A stretch of DNA of 64,000 nt, from contig NZ_VUOE01000001.1 of assembly GCF_008386635.1 (NCBI RefSeq), positions 1,178,001 to 1,242,000 on the forward strand, given 5' to 3'. Below are positions 7,808 through 16,367 of this stretch, piece after piece (position 1 is the first letter of the stretch; the number at the start of each line of letters is the position of its first letter). The stretch comes from Maribacter flavus (GTDB taxonomy: Bacteria > Bacteroidota > Bacteroidia > Flavobacteriales > Flavobacteriaceae). The notes beneath the pieces are model-generated. The model saw only the letters and a program-made list of their open reading frames with translations, did no database searches and had not been told where the DNA came from. The position numbers and the translations under genes are program-made.

Positions 7808-7936
7808 ATGGACACTATTCCATGTATGGAGAGGCTTAATTTCAACTATATCAAAGCAGTACGTAGGGGACCGGAAAGTTTCGAAAAAGCCTGTTTCTCG
7901 GTATGAAACTGGGTAGAGGACAAACTTGAGGAATAG
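7808..7936 (+). pseudogene. Possible small gene broken by a TGA codon
   Basis: From the ATG at 7808 a 32-codon frame (starting MDTIPCMERLNF) stops at TGA (7904-7906), then continues in frame as NWVEDKLEE to a TAG at 7934-7936. The sequence either side of the TGA reads like one short helical protein in which a Trp codon has mutated. Too short to be certain it was ever a gene. Confidence 0.25.
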
Positions 7937-7959
7937 TAGAACTTAGTAATTCGGTCAAG

Positions 7960-8199
7960 ATGATGAGGAAAAAGAAATTGAACAGAATGTCCATGCTGCT
8001 GAGACGTCAAAAACAGAATTCCCAAACGAGACCGAATTACAATAGAATATATGATTTCTCAGATGTAATGGTCTATAGTGCGAACAGAGCATTCGAAAGG
8101 GTCAAAAAATGGATAATTCAATATGCCGTGTACATCTTAGGGGCATTGATTGCCCTAACGGTATTTGCCCTGATAATGATGTTTTGGTGGATGGTTTGA
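7960..8199 (+). CDS. Small single-span membrane protein
   Basis: A 79-residue protein with a very basic, Arg/Lys/Gln-rich first half and one strong C-terminal transmembrane helix (YAVYILGALIALTVFALIMM) ending only four residues before the stop. Predicted to sit in the inner membrane with its basic part in the cytoplasm. No family recognised. It is the last gene before the long gap that precedes the copper and nitrous oxide genes. Confidence 0.45.
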   Translation: MMRKKKLNRMSMLLRRQKQNSQTRPNYNRIYDFSDVMVYSANRAFERVKKWIIQYAVYILGALIALTVFALIMMFWWMV

Positions 8200-8814
8200 A
8201 TATTGAACTCGTCTCGAGTTCATTTAAAGGGTTCTTTACCTATTATTCCATGGACCATATCACGTACTGCAAATAAATCACAGGAAGTTTCTGTACTTAC
8301 GACCAGAAGCCTTGAGGTATTCGATTGATAGAAAGTGCAGTCTTTTGCCCCCTTGGTATGTACTCATAATCCAATTCATATTTCCATAACAAATTTGTGT
8401 GTGAATTTAAAGTGGAATAAACATATAATTTCTATCTAAGTTACGTTAAATTTACGTTGAAAATATATGATTTATACCAGATTATCTTGGCTCTTAAAAC
8501 AGTTATGAGCCACGCCTAGAGCTTAAAATTAGTATCCTGTTGTCTTTGTGTAAATAAGTTTTTGGTCAAAAATCAGGTTCCCTTTCTCTGGGCAACAACC
8601 TGTACAACTGTTTTATATAAATGAGTTATACCCTTATTTTAATGGAAGCATTTTACGTTTAGCGTAGGACATAAGACCAATGAACATTTGAGACCTTAAG
8701 GAACCGAGCAAATCGGCTTTAAAATTGTCTTATGTTTTTTCATACTAGGGATTGAAGATGGGTTTTACCATTAAATTCGTGGTAGAACCTATAAATGAGA
8801 AGTATTAAAAGTTA
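8200..8814. other. AT-rich intergenic region without visible genes
   Basis: About 600 bases with no protein-like frame on either strand and no RNA gene I recognise. It lies between the regulatory/glutamate dehydrogenase block and the copper uptake operon and ends in the promoter region of the latter. Confidence 0.5.
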
Positions 8815-8834
8815 AAAAGATATTTTTATCTTTT
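8815..8834. promoter_or_regulatory. Perfect 8-4-8 palindrome before the copper uptake operon
   Basis: AAAAGATA, four T, TATCTTTT form an exact inverted repeat, ending four bases before the FNR-like site. A similar, less perfect sequence (AAAGAC-T5-TATCCTTTT, 12958-12977) stands in the same place before the nos operon. It may be an operator for the nearby Rrf2 regulator or an AT-rich promoter element. Confidence 0.45.
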
Positions 8835-8838
8835 AATA

Positions 8839-8882
8839 TTGATATTTATCATGTTTTTGAACATGGGTGGCTTATAAATTTG
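8839..8882 (+). promoter_or_regulatory. FNR-like site and TAnnTTTG promoter of the copper uptake operon
   Basis: TTGAT-ATTT-ATCAT (8839-8852) matches nine of ten bases of the FNR consensus TTGAT-N4-ATCAA. TAAATTTG (8875-8882) fits the Bacteroidota -7 element. The palindrome centre lies 29.5 bases before the -7 element, which puts it near -42 from the expected start, the usual position for activation by FNR-type proteins. The nos operon has the same spacing. Transcription would start almost at the ATG at 8888, so the message would be nearly leaderless. Confidence 0.6.
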
Positions 8883-8887
8883 TCGCC

Positions 8888-9265
8888 ATGAAAAAAGTGG
8901 TAATTCTTTTTGTCGCGATGAACATGTTGGTCAAGCCTCTTTGGCCGGTGGCGGAATACATCATGAATTATAACTACATAGTGAACGTACTCTGTGAGAA
9001 TAAAGAAAGGCCGGAACTGAAATGTGAAGGCAAATGTTATTTGGCAAAACAGTTCGCCAAAGAGTCCAAAGAGAACGAAAAGAATCCATTTGGGGAAAAG
9101 AGTCCAACACTAGATATACTGCATGCGGTTTTCTTTAAGAAAATCTCCAACATTTTTTTGGGATTGGAAAGCCTTCAAAATACTCAGGACAATTTCTCCA
9201 ACGCACTAATATTGATTTCTTCACTTCATGTTCCTGACATTTCGGAACCGCCTGAATTGGTTTGA
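8888..9265 (+). CDS. Small exported CxGxC protein of the copper uptake operon
   Basis: A 125-residue protein with a hydrophobic N-terminus (MKKVVILFVAMNMLVKPL) likely to be a signal or anchor, then a Cys-containing motif LCENKERPELKCEGKCYLAK. Similar small proteins occur next to TonB-dependent receptors in Bacteroidota, as far as I recall without assigned function. The ATG at 8888 is preferred because an earlier start at 8867 would lie within the predicted promoter. Position directly upstream of a NosA/OprC-like receptor suggests a part in copper handling through the Cys pair. This is inference. Confidence 0.6.
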   Translation: MKKVVILFVAMNMLVKPLWPVAEYIMNYNYIVNVLCENKERPELKCEGKCYLAKQFAKESKENEKNPFGEKSPTLDILHAVFFKKISNIFLGLESLQNTQDNFSNALILISSLHVPDISEPPELV

Positions 9266-9359
9266 TGCTCGTAATCATGGATGCCACTCTTATCTGCGAC
9301 CGCATGGTAGGATTGGACACAAAGCATCCTTCTTTTAAGTCAACGTTAAATCAATTCCT

Positions 9360-11423
9360 ATGAATAGTTTTAGTATTTGGCCTTTCAACCATGTGTTAAA
9401 GTACCCAAAAATTAGTAAAATGACCTTGGTGCTATCCTACTTTTTGACCTGTTGGAATTCAACGGGACAAGAAATTCCAGTGGCAATCGACCAAGATTCC
9501 ATTTTGCCTATCAACCTAAGCGAGGTAATCGTAATTGCCTCGAACATTACACGTCTTGACCATCAAACACATCAAAAACCACTTTCTACGCTTGATGAAT
9601 ATTTGGAGTCCTCTAAGAAAGTGGCTATGGTCAAGCGAGGGGCTTATGCCTGGGAGCCTATCATCAACGACATGACTTCGGAGCGATTGGCGATTACCAT
9701 CGATGGCATGCGCATTTTTGGTGCCTGCACAGACCGTATGGATCCTATTACTTCTTATGTAGATGTTTCAAACCTCTCCAATGTGCATATTACAAGCGGT
9801 CAAAAAGGAGCTGAAATAGGGAATACCATCGGGGGGGCATTGGACATGCGATTGGAAAAGAGCGGCTTTTTGCCACTTGATTGGACGGGGTCGGTAGAAA
9901 CGGGTTTCGAGAGCAACAATAATGCACAAATTGTCGGGGGTGAATTGAACTATGCCAACGAGAATTTTTATTTGGATACGGATGTTATCTACAGGCATGC
10001 GGATAACTATATTGCAGGAGGGAGAGAAGAGGTACCCTTTTCACAATTCACCAAATATAACCTTTCCATCAATTCAGGCATAAAGGTGGCAGAAGGCGAA
10101 AAGTTACTGGTCAGTTTCATCTTTGATGAAGCCCGGGATGTTGGGTATCCTGCTTTGCCTATGGACGTATCATTGGCCAGGGCTTTTATTGGTTCCGTAA
10201 GTTGGGTTCAGGAAGATTTTTTTGGAAATCTTAACGATTGGGAAACCAAGGTCTACGCTAACTCCATTACCCATATCATGGACGATAGCCAACGCCCCGA
10301 TGTGCCCATACGAATGGATATGCCCGGATGGAGCGATACCTATGGTTATTTTTCACAGGCAAAGCTGCATAGCGGAACACACAGTTTGATGTTTAAAGTG
10401 GATGGTTTTTACAACCGTTCTTTGGCTGAAATGACCATGTATCCCAACAATCCAAGTGAAGCCTCAATGTTCATGTTAACCTGGCCAGATGTACGCACAC
10501 TGAACACGGGCATGTATGCTAGGGACATCATGAGCATTGAAAAAAGTACTTTGACACTTTCGGCGCGATTGGCCGTTCAAGGTTTTAATATCGCCGATGA
10601 ATTCGGATTGAACAGTTTGCGCATTTTCTACCCGGAAATGGACCGAGGACAAACACGGTTTCTAAAAAGCTTTTCGGCACGGCATCAAAAAAATCTAGGA
10701 AAGTTGGAGCTTACTAACAGTCTTTCCTATGGTAACAGGGCGCCATCGGTCTCAGAAGGTTTTGGCTTCTACTTATTCAACAGTTTTGACAACCATGATT
10801 ATATAGGTGACCCAAACCTAGAAAATGAGAGTGCCGTAGAGGCAACCACAAAGGTGTTATTTCCTTTCGAAAAACTTACTATTGGGATGGAGGGAAACTT
10901 CTTTCATACCAGAAACTTCATCATTGGTGAAATCGAACCAAGTCTCAGCACCATGACCATTGGTGCCGAAGGGGTGAAAATCTACAAAAATTTGAAGTAC
11001 GCCAATCTGTACAACATTGCAGTGGACGGCACCTACGAAATCACCAAAGAGCTGCAATGGAATGGTCTGGTATCCTACCACCGTGGGGTCGATAAGAGCG
11101 GAAGAAACCTACCGTTCATTAGTCCTTTGACCTATAACACTGGCCTGCAATACACCAGCCCCAAATTTTCCATGTCACTAACCCTTAGGGGGTCTGCGGA
11201 TCAAGTGAACTTCAATCCTGAATTTGGGGAAGACCGTACGGATGCGTTCAACGTGGTATCCCTTTCCCTAGGAAAAACCTTCAAGGTCAACAATGACAAT
11301 GTATACCTAAAAGCCGGGGTAGATAATGTCTTTGACACGTTCTATTCTACCTATACGGATTGGAACAACATCCCAAGGATGGGCCGCAATATGTATATGA
11401 CCCTATCCTATGATATCAATTAA
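9360..11423 (+). CDS. TonB-dependent outer membrane copper receptor (NosA/OprC-like)
   Basis: A 687-residue TonB-dependent receptor: signal region to about residue 37, plug domain with the IDGMRIFGACTDRMDP segment, then a 22-strand-type barrel ending LSYDIN. NosA and OprC import copper through the outer membrane, and OprC binds it with Cys and Met in a CxxxM motif; here C123-T-D-R-M127 gives the same arrangement within a closely similar MDP context. Extra Met-rich loops (SLAEMTMY, SMFMLTW) suit copper binding. It lacks the N-terminal carboxypeptidase-regulatory domain of the other receptors in the window. A start at 9420 is possible and would give a shorter signal peptide. It lies just upstream of the copper-dependent nosZ operon. 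Confidence 0.85.
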   Translation: MNSFSIWPFNHVLKYPKISKMTLVLSYFLTCWNSTGQEIPVAIDQDSILPINLSEVIVIASNITRLDHQTHQKPLSTLDEYLESSKKVAMVKRGAYAWEPIINDMTSERLAITIDGMRIFGACTDRMDPITSYVDVSNLSNVHITSGQKGAEIGNTIGGALDMRLEKSGFLPLDWTGSVETGFESNNNAQIVGGELNYANENFYLDTDVIYRHADNYIAGGREEVPFSQFTKYNLSINSGIKVAEGEKLLVSFIFDEARDVGYPALPMDVSLARAFIGSVSWVQEDFFGNLNDWETKVYANSITHIMDDSQRPDVPIRMDMPGWSDTYGYFSQAKLHSGTHSLMFKVDGFYNRSLAEMTMYPNNPSEASMFMLTWPDVRTLNTGMYARDIMSIEKSTLTLSARLAVQGFNIADEFGLNSLRIFYPEMDRGQTRFLKSFSARHQKNLGKLELTNSLSYGNRAPSVSEGFGFYLFNSFDNHDYIGDPNLENESAVEATTKVLFPFEKLTIGMEGNFFHTRNFIIGEIEPSLSTMTIGAEGVKIYKNLKYANLYNIAVDGTYEITKELQWNGLVSYHRGVDKSGRNLPFISPLTYNTGLQYTSPKFSMSLTLRGSADQVNFNPEFGEDRTDAFNVVSLSLGKTFKVNNDNVYLKAGVDNVFDTFYSTYTDWNNIPRMGRNMYMTLSYDIN

Positions 11424-11469
11424 TGAAATTTTAAATAAATCGATTTCCAACAATAAAAAAAATATAATC

Positions 11470-12321
11470 ATGAAAACTATAAAGTCAATTTTTACGTCTC
11501 TTCTTTTGATTTCAACACTTATTTCGTGTACCGAGGATAACGATGAGCCCATGGTTGAAACTAACCCACTCGAGTCCTACAATTTACTAACAGCCATTGA
11601 TGCCAACGGCCATACCCTTGAAGTATACTCGGAACAAAACCAATACACCATAGGTTACAACGAACTTTACTTTAGGATTAAGGATAACGTCGAGGGTAGT
11701 TACATTGAAAATGCCAACCTATCCATGACCCCTATAATGAATATGGAGATGATGTCGCACTCATGTCCAAAATCGGCTATCACGAAAACAGAAGATTCTT
11801 CGGTATATAAAGGATATAGCATTTTTCAAATGCCAGGAAACGCTACCGAATATTGGGACTTGAACCTTGAATATACTATCGCTGGACAAACATACAACCT
11901 CTCGGAACGCATTGAGGTAATAGCTCCCGCCGATGGCAAAAAACGGGTCAATGTTTTCACAGGCACGGACGAAACCCGATACGTCTTGGCCATGATGCCC
12001 ATGACTCCAGATGTTATGGTCAATGACTTCTCTGCCTTGCTTTTTAAGATGGAGACTATGATGAATTTTCCGGCAGTTGAAGAATACACCATTGAAATTG
12101 ATCCTCGAATGCCAGGTATGGGCAACCATAGTTCGCCCAGCAATGAAGATTTAACCTTTGACACTGCTGCCAAAATGTACAAAGGAAAACTATCATTGAC
12201 CATGACCGGGTATTGGAAAATCAACCTTAAAGTGAAAAATGCTTTGGGGGAAGTCTTAAAAGGTGAGGATGTTACAGAAGAAAACGAAGCTAGCTCACTT
12301 TATTTTGAGTTGGAGTTCTAA
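11470..12321 (+). CDS. Met/His-rich lipoprotein with two YtkA/FixH-like domains
   Basis: A 283-residue lipoprotein (lipobox LISTLISC). Two similar beta-rich halves each end in a segment like YKGYSIFQMPGNATEYWDL and YKGKLSLTMTGYWKINL, typical of YtkA/FixH-like folds. Met and His clusters (SMTPIMNMEMMSHSC, MMPMTP, MPGMGNHSS) are suited to binding copper. The ATG at 11470 sits just before the signal peptide; the open frame upstream overlaps the receptor gene. Position directly after the copper receptor suggests it takes copper from the receptor or passes it to NosL/NosZ. That role is inferred. Confidence 0.7.
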   Translation: MKTIKSIFTSLLLISTLISCTEDNDEPMVETNPLESYNLLTAIDANGHTLEVYSEQNQYTIGYNELYFRIKDNVEGSYIENANLSMTPIMNMEMMSHSCPKSAITKTEDSSVYKGYSIFQMPGNATEYWDLNLEYTIAGQTYNLSERIEVIAPADGKKRVNVFTGTDETRYVLAMMPMTPDVMVNDFSALLFKMETMMNFPAVEEYTIEIDPRMPGMGNHSSPSNEDLTFDTAAKMYKGKLSLTMTGYWKINLKVKNALGEVLKGEDVTEENEASSLYFELEF

Positions 12322-12343
12322 AAGATATACTAATCATTTGTTC

Positions 12344-12388
12344 ACCGGGTGGAATAAATCAATTGCTTTGAATCCGCCCGGTTTGAAT
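12344..12388 (+). terminator. Terminator of the copper uptake operon
   Basis: ACCGGGTGGA (12344-12353) pairs with TCCGCCCGGT (12373-12382) with one G-T pair, followed by TTG. It lies 22 bases after the lipoprotein stop. Confidence 0.6.
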
Positions 12389-12493
12389 CTGTAAAGAGAT
12401 ACTGTACTTAGTACATAAATTGGAAATCAGATTTTCAGTAATAACAATGCCAATAGTTGATTTTCGCTCTCATAAAAATGGCCTCCGCTATGG

Positions 12494-12925
12494 TTAAATT
12501 CCAAGAAAACTTTTTCCTGATTTTATATCCGAAACCAAATCCTGTACAGTAGTTTTTTCTAGGTTTTCAACAAATCTAGTCTTGGTATCCCCTACCAAAT
12601 GATGAACGGCACAAGGATGTTGGTGATCGCAAGCATGCAAACCCAACATACAGGATGTTAACCGGTTGTCCCCGTCAATAACATTGACGATTTGCAATAA
12701 GGACACTCCCCTATTTTCATCGGTCAAATAAAAACCCCCATTGGGACCCCTAACCGAGGATATTAAATTATGTCTGGTCAATTCCTGCATCAATTTGGAC
12801 AAATAGGCCTGGGGTATTTGTGTTTCCCTGCTAATATCCTTCGCTAAAATTTTGTTTTCAATTGAAGAATTCACGGCCACGTATAGAACGGCATTTATGG
12901 CATATTTAGAAGAGTTGGAAAGCAT
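12494..12925 (-). CDS. Rrf2 family regulator, NsrR-like, of the nos region
   Basis: A 143-residue Rrf2 regulator: winged helix with AKDISRETQIPQAYLSKLMQEL and the RGPNGGF wing, then three conserved Cys (C92, C99, C105) in the cluster loop CMLGLHACDHQHPC, which bind an iron-sulfur cluster in NsrR and IscR. Such proteins sense nitric oxide or iron-sulfur status. It is transcribed divergently from the nos operon; its own -7 element TATATTTG lies at 12950-12943, and the AT-rich motif at 12958-12977 lies where it could block both directions. A role in controlling nos and copper genes is likely but inferred. Confidence 0.85.
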   Translation of the reverse strand: MLSNSSKYAINAVLYVAVNSSIENKILAKDISRETQIPQAYLSKLMQELTRHNLISSVRGPNGGFYLTDENRGVSLLQIVNVIDGDNRLTSCMLGLHACDHQHPCAVHHLVGDTKTRFVENLEKTTVQDLVSDIKSGKSFLGI

Positions 12926-12942
12926 ATTTTCTCTGTTTTTTT

Positions 12943-12950
12943 CAAATATA
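12943..12950 (-). promoter_or_regulatory. -7 element of the Rrf2 gene
   Basis: CAAATATA on the plus strand is TATATTTG on the minus strand, an exact TAnnTTTG element 18 bases before the regulator start. No good -33 TTTG partner is visible, which fits a promoter subject to regulation. Confidence 0.45.
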
Positions 12951-12957
12951 AAGATTT

Positions 12958-13022
12958 AAAGACTTTTTTATCCTTTTTATGATTAAAATCATGTTTTCGG
13001 GGAAGTAGCTCCCTTAATTTTG
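12958..13022 (+). promoter_or_regulatory. Control region of the nos operon
   Basis: Three elements occur in order: AAAGAC-T5-TATCCTTTT (12958-12977, similar to the palindrome at 8815), the perfect palindrome ATGAT-TAAA-ATCAT (12979-12992, eight of ten bases of the FNR consensus), and TAATTTTG (13015-13022, -7 element). The FNR-like centre is 29.5 bases before the -7 element, exactly as at the copper operon. Start of transcription is expected near 13028, leaving a leader of about 90 bases. Confidence 0.6.
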
Positions 13023-13117
13023 AACTATAATATTATCGATGTGTCCTTAAAACGATACTTAAAAACGGAAAATTAGCAAAAGGAACTACGGAGATGACAA
13101 CCTTAAATAAATGAACT

Positions 13118-13624
13118 ATGAACACAAAGACTTTTTCAATCGGATTGGTATTTTCCCTTCTTCTTTTTGCCTGTGGAGGCAAGGAAGAAAAGAAAGAAGG
13201 TTTTAGCGTAGATCGTAAAAAAACCACTGAGAAAACCGTGGAATCTACGGAGCCCGCAAGCGAGGTTCCTGCCTCGCAACGAATTACCCTTGACAATAAA
13301 GGAGTTGGTCCTATCAAGGACCTTCCTTTAGACCCAAATATAGACCAGGCCATGGTAGATCGAGGAGCGGCTCTTTTCAAGACCAATTGCAATGCCTGCC
13401 ATAAGGTGGACAAACGCTTCATTGGACCTTCGCCAAAAGGAATCATGGAACGTAGAAGCCCAGAATGGATTATGAACATGATTTTAGATCCACAGTTGAT
13501 GGTCGAAGAAGATCGATGTGCAAAAGATCTTCTGGTAGAATTCAATGGTGCTGCCATGGCAAACCAAAATATGACAGAGGACCAGGCCAGGGATATTTTG
13601 GAATTTTTCAGAACATTGAATTAA
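13118..13624 (+). CDS. Cytochrome c lipoprotein of the nos operon
   Basis: A 168-residue lipoprotein (lipobox LLFAC, Cys19) with a charged linker and one cytochrome c domain. The haem is attached at CNACH (C91, C94, H95); a Met in the C-terminal part (for instance within AAMANQNMTEDQ) should be the distal ligand. It probably carries electrons from the quinol/cytochrome bc side to NosZ, as cytochromes encoded in clade II nos clusters are thought to do. First gene of the operon, 69 bases before the fasciclin gene. Confidence 0.88.
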   Translation: MNTKTFSIGLVFSLLLFACGGKEEKKEGFSVDRKKTTEKTVESTEPASEVPASQRITLDNKGVGPIKDLPLDPNIDQAMVDRGAALFKTNCNACHKVDKRFIGPSPKGIMERRSPEWIMNMILDPQLMVEEDRCAKDLLVEFNGAAMANQNMTEDQARDILEFFRTLN

Positions 13625-13692
13625 TGAACCAGGATCACGTTACAATTACTTTCACTTTATATACTATGAGACAACTTTAAATACTATAACCA

Positions 13693-14268
13693 ATGAAAAC
13701 ATCCAATTTAAAATCAATGTTGGGTCCCTTTTTAATCGGCCTCCTTTTGTTAGGCTGCAATGAGGCACCTAAGGAAACGAACTCAGGGGACCCCAGTGGT
13801 TCAATAGCAACCAGTAAAGAGCAAGGACAGGCATTTATTGAAAACGATGAATCTACCCCAACAGTTCTGAGTATCGCCATCAATTCTCCGGACCATACCA
13901 CCTTGGTTGCAGCGGTACAGGCGGCGGATTTGGAGAATGCTTTGGTCAATGCGGGTCCCTTAATGGTGTTTGCGCCTACGAATGAAGCTTTCGATGCCCT
14001 TCCGGCAGGTACCGTTGAAAACCTATTGAAACCAGAAAACAAGGATGCGCTTGCCAATATTCTGAAACACCATGTTACCCCTGGGAAATATGATAAAGCA
14101 TTTTTGAAAAATTTCAAGAAACTTGGTCAAGCGAACGACCAAAATACTACGGTCGAGGTCAAAGGTGACGATGTGTATGTTGGTGGAGCCAAAATATTGG
14201 CCAGCGTACCCGCAGGGAATGGTATTGTACACGTAGTGGATAAGGTAATACTACCCCCCAATCAATAA
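13693..14268 (+). CDS. Fasciclin-domain lipoprotein
   Basis: A 191-residue lipoprotein (LLLLGC lipobox) with one fasciclin (FAS1) domain: TTLVAAVQAADLENALVNAG, VFAPTNEAFDALPAGTVENL and a final KILASVPAGNGIVHVVDKV strand. FAS1 domains act in adhesion or as protein-binding modules. It sits between the cytochrome c gene and nosZ, so it probably assists the reductase, perhaps as a docking or chaperone protein at the membrane surface. The exact role is unknown. Confidence 0.88.
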   Translation: MKTSNLKSMLGPFLIGLLLLGCNEAPKETNSGDPSGSIATSKEQGQAFIENDESTPTVLSIAINSPDHTTLVAAVQAADLENALVNAGPLMVFAPTNEAFDALPAGTVENLLKPENKDALANILKHHVTPGKYDKAFLKNFKKLGQANDQNTTVEVKGDDVYVGGAKILASVPAGNGIVHVVDKVILPPNQ

Positions 14269-14300
14269 TATTTACAAATAACCCTTTATAATAACTACAA

Positions 14301-16256
14301 ATGAAAAAGTATAATTTTATTTTAACCATTCTGGCCGCTACCGCATTGATTAGTAGCTGTGGCAACCAAGGGAACAATAACTCGACCGGTGCCTTGGCCT
14401 CAAGTGCCGCTGAAAAAGCCTACGTGGCTCCTGGCGAACATGACGAGTTTTATGCCTTCATGTCGGGCGGATATAGTGGAAATATTACTGTATATGGCCT
14501 TCCATCTGGCCGGCTATTTAAAGAGATACCTGTATTCTCTCAGTTCCCCACCTCAGGTTATGGGTATTCTGAAGAGACCAAGCCAATGCTCAATACTTCC
14601 TTCGGTTTTGTACCTTGGGACGATGCGCATCACCCTGATATTTCCCAAACCAATGGGGAGCTGGACGGAAGATGGATTTTTATTAACGGTAACAATACGC
14701 CAAGAATCGCCAGGGTAAGTCTTTCAACTTTCGAGACTGAGGAAATCATAGAACTACCAAACAGCGCTGGTAACCATAGTTCTTCCTTCATAACCGAAAA
14801 CACCGAGTATGTTGTTGCAGGCACCCGTTTTTCTGTACCCATTCCCCAAAGGGATATGCCCATAAATGAATACAAAGGAAATTTCAAAGGGTCACTTTCG
14901 TTCATTAGCATAGCACCTGAAACTGGGAGGTTGAATCTGGATTTTCAAATGATAATGCCAGGTTTTAATTATGATCTCTCGCACCCTGGTAGGGGCAAAT
15001 CACACGGATGGTTCTTTTTTACAACCTATAACACCGAGGAAGCCAATACACTCCAGGAAGTGAATGCTTCCCAAAACGATAAGGACTTCATCGCTGCGGT
15101 AAATTGGAAAATGGTGGCGGATTATGTAAAAAATGGAGGAGGAACCAAAATGGCGACAGAATATGCCCATAACGTATACGATGAACATACCCATACTGCA
15201 ACTTCCACAATGAAAAAAGAGGTAATTACGGTAGACCCCACAGAGGTTCCTGGTGCGGTTTTCTTTCTACCCACTCCAAAGTCACCTCATGGTTGCGATG
15301 TTGACCCTTCCGGCCAATATATAATTGGTAACGGAAAATTGTCCGCAGACCTTACAATTCATTCCTTTGACAAGATGATTGCTGCCATTGAGGGTGAAAA
15401 ATTCGATGGTGAAGCTTATGGGATACCGATTTTAAGATTTGAGGATGTGCTGGCTGGAACTGTAAAAAGTGGTGGTCTTGGACCTCTTCATACTGAATTT
15501 GACGACAAGGGAAATGCCTATACCACTTTCTTTATTTCATCCGAAGTAGTTAAATGGAAATTAGGCACATGGGAAGTCTTGGATAGGCAGCCTACATTCT
15601 ATTCAGTTGGTCATTTAATGATTCCTGGCGGAAACTCAAGAAAGCCTTTTGGCAAATACGTAGTGGCTATGAACAAAATTACAAAGGACAGATACTTGCC
15701 TACAGGTCCGGAAATGGAGCATTCCGCACAAATTTATGATATATCCGGTGATAAGATGGAGCTCATATATGATTTTCCAACCCATGGGGAGCCGCACTAT
15801 GCCGCAGGCTGTCCTGCAGATTTATTGGCACCTAAGTCCAAGAAAATCTATAGGTTGGATGACAACAAGCATCCGTATGCGGTGACCAGTCCGGATCAGG
15901 CAAAAGTGGTTCGCGAGGGAAATGAGGTACATGTGTATATGTCTACCATAAGAAGCCATTTTACCCCAGATAATATAGAGGGAATAAAAGTGGGTGACAA
16001 GGTATACTTCCATATTACCAACCACGAACAGGACTTCGATGTACCCCATGGCTTTGCAATGATAGGGCAAAATACATCGGAACTATTAATCATGCCAGGA
16101 CAGACAAAAACATCTGTTTGGGAACCAAAAAAGGTGGGGGTCTGGCCGTTCTATTGTACGGACTTTTGTTCAGCGCTACACCAAGAAATGCAAGGTTATG
16201 TGAGGGTCTCTCCGGCAGATTCAAATGTTCCCTTAACTTATTCCTTAGGAGAATAG
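14301..16256 (+). CDS. nosZ: Nitrous oxide reductase, clade II (Sec-lipoprotein type)
   Basis: A 651-residue copper enzyme that reduces N2O to N2. The N-terminus is a Sec signal with lipobox LISSC (Cys20) rather than a twin-arginine signal, which marks clade II. The beta-propeller carries the CuZ His residues in DDAHHPD, SHGW, PHGCDVD, LHTEFD, VGHL and EPHYA. The C-terminal cupredoxin domain has the CuA site C619-x3-C623-x3-H627-x2-M630 (CTDFCSALHQEM). All expected ligands are present, so the enzyme should be active. No nosR is seen, in keeping with clade II clusters. Confidence 0.97.
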   Translation: MKKYNFILTILAATALISSCGNQGNNNSTGALASSAAEKAYVAPGEHDEFYAFMSGGYSGNITVYGLPSGRLFKEIPVFSQFPTSGYGYSEETKPMLNTSFGFVPWDDAHHPDISQTNGELDGRWIFINGNNTPRIARVSLSTFETEEIIELPNSAGNHSSSFITENTEYVVAGTRFSVPIPQRDMPINEYKGNFKGSLSFISIAPETGRLNLDFQMIMPGFNYDLSHPGRGKSHGWFFFTTYNTEEANTLQEVNASQNDKDFIAAVNWKMVADYVKNGGGTKMATEYAHNVYDEHTHTATSTMKKEVITVDPTEVPGAVFFLPTPKSPHGCDVDPSGQYIIGNGKLSADLTIHSFDKMIAAIEGEKFDGEAYGIPILRFEDVLAGTVKSGGLGPLHTEFDDKGNAYTTFFISSEVVKWKLGTWEVLDRQPTFYSVGHLMIPGGNSRKPFGKYVVAMNKITKDRYLPTGPEMEHSAQIYDISGDKMELIYDFPTHGEPHYAAGCPADLLAPKSKKIYRLDDNKHPYAVTSPDQAKVVREGNEVHVYMSTIRSHFTPDNIEGIKVGDKVYFHITNHEQDFDVPHGFAMIGQNTSELLIMPGQTKTSVWEPKKVGVWPFYCTDFCSALHQEMQGYVRVSPADSNVPLTYSLGE

Positions 16257-16283
16257 TCTATAAAATTTAGTTGGTTGATTGAT

Positions 16284-16325
16284 ATAGCGGACGTGAGTAT
16301 TCCCGTACCCGTCCGCTATTCTTTA
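16284..16325 (+). terminator. Strong hairpin between nosZ and the NosB-like gene
   Basis: ATAGCGGACG (16284-16293) pairs exactly with CGTCCGCTAT (16310-16319), followed by TCTTTAT. With only a short T-rich tail it may terminate some transcripts or protect the nosZ message, making nosZ more abundant than the genes after it. Confidence 0.7.
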
Positions 16326-16367
16326 TGCCAATTTTAAGGCACTGTTTTAACCAAAAAATTAAGTACG

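Noticed and set aside
7453-7845. 130-codon minus-strand frame
   Set aside because: Shadow of the helical protein at 7350-7742 on the opposite strand; no independent support.
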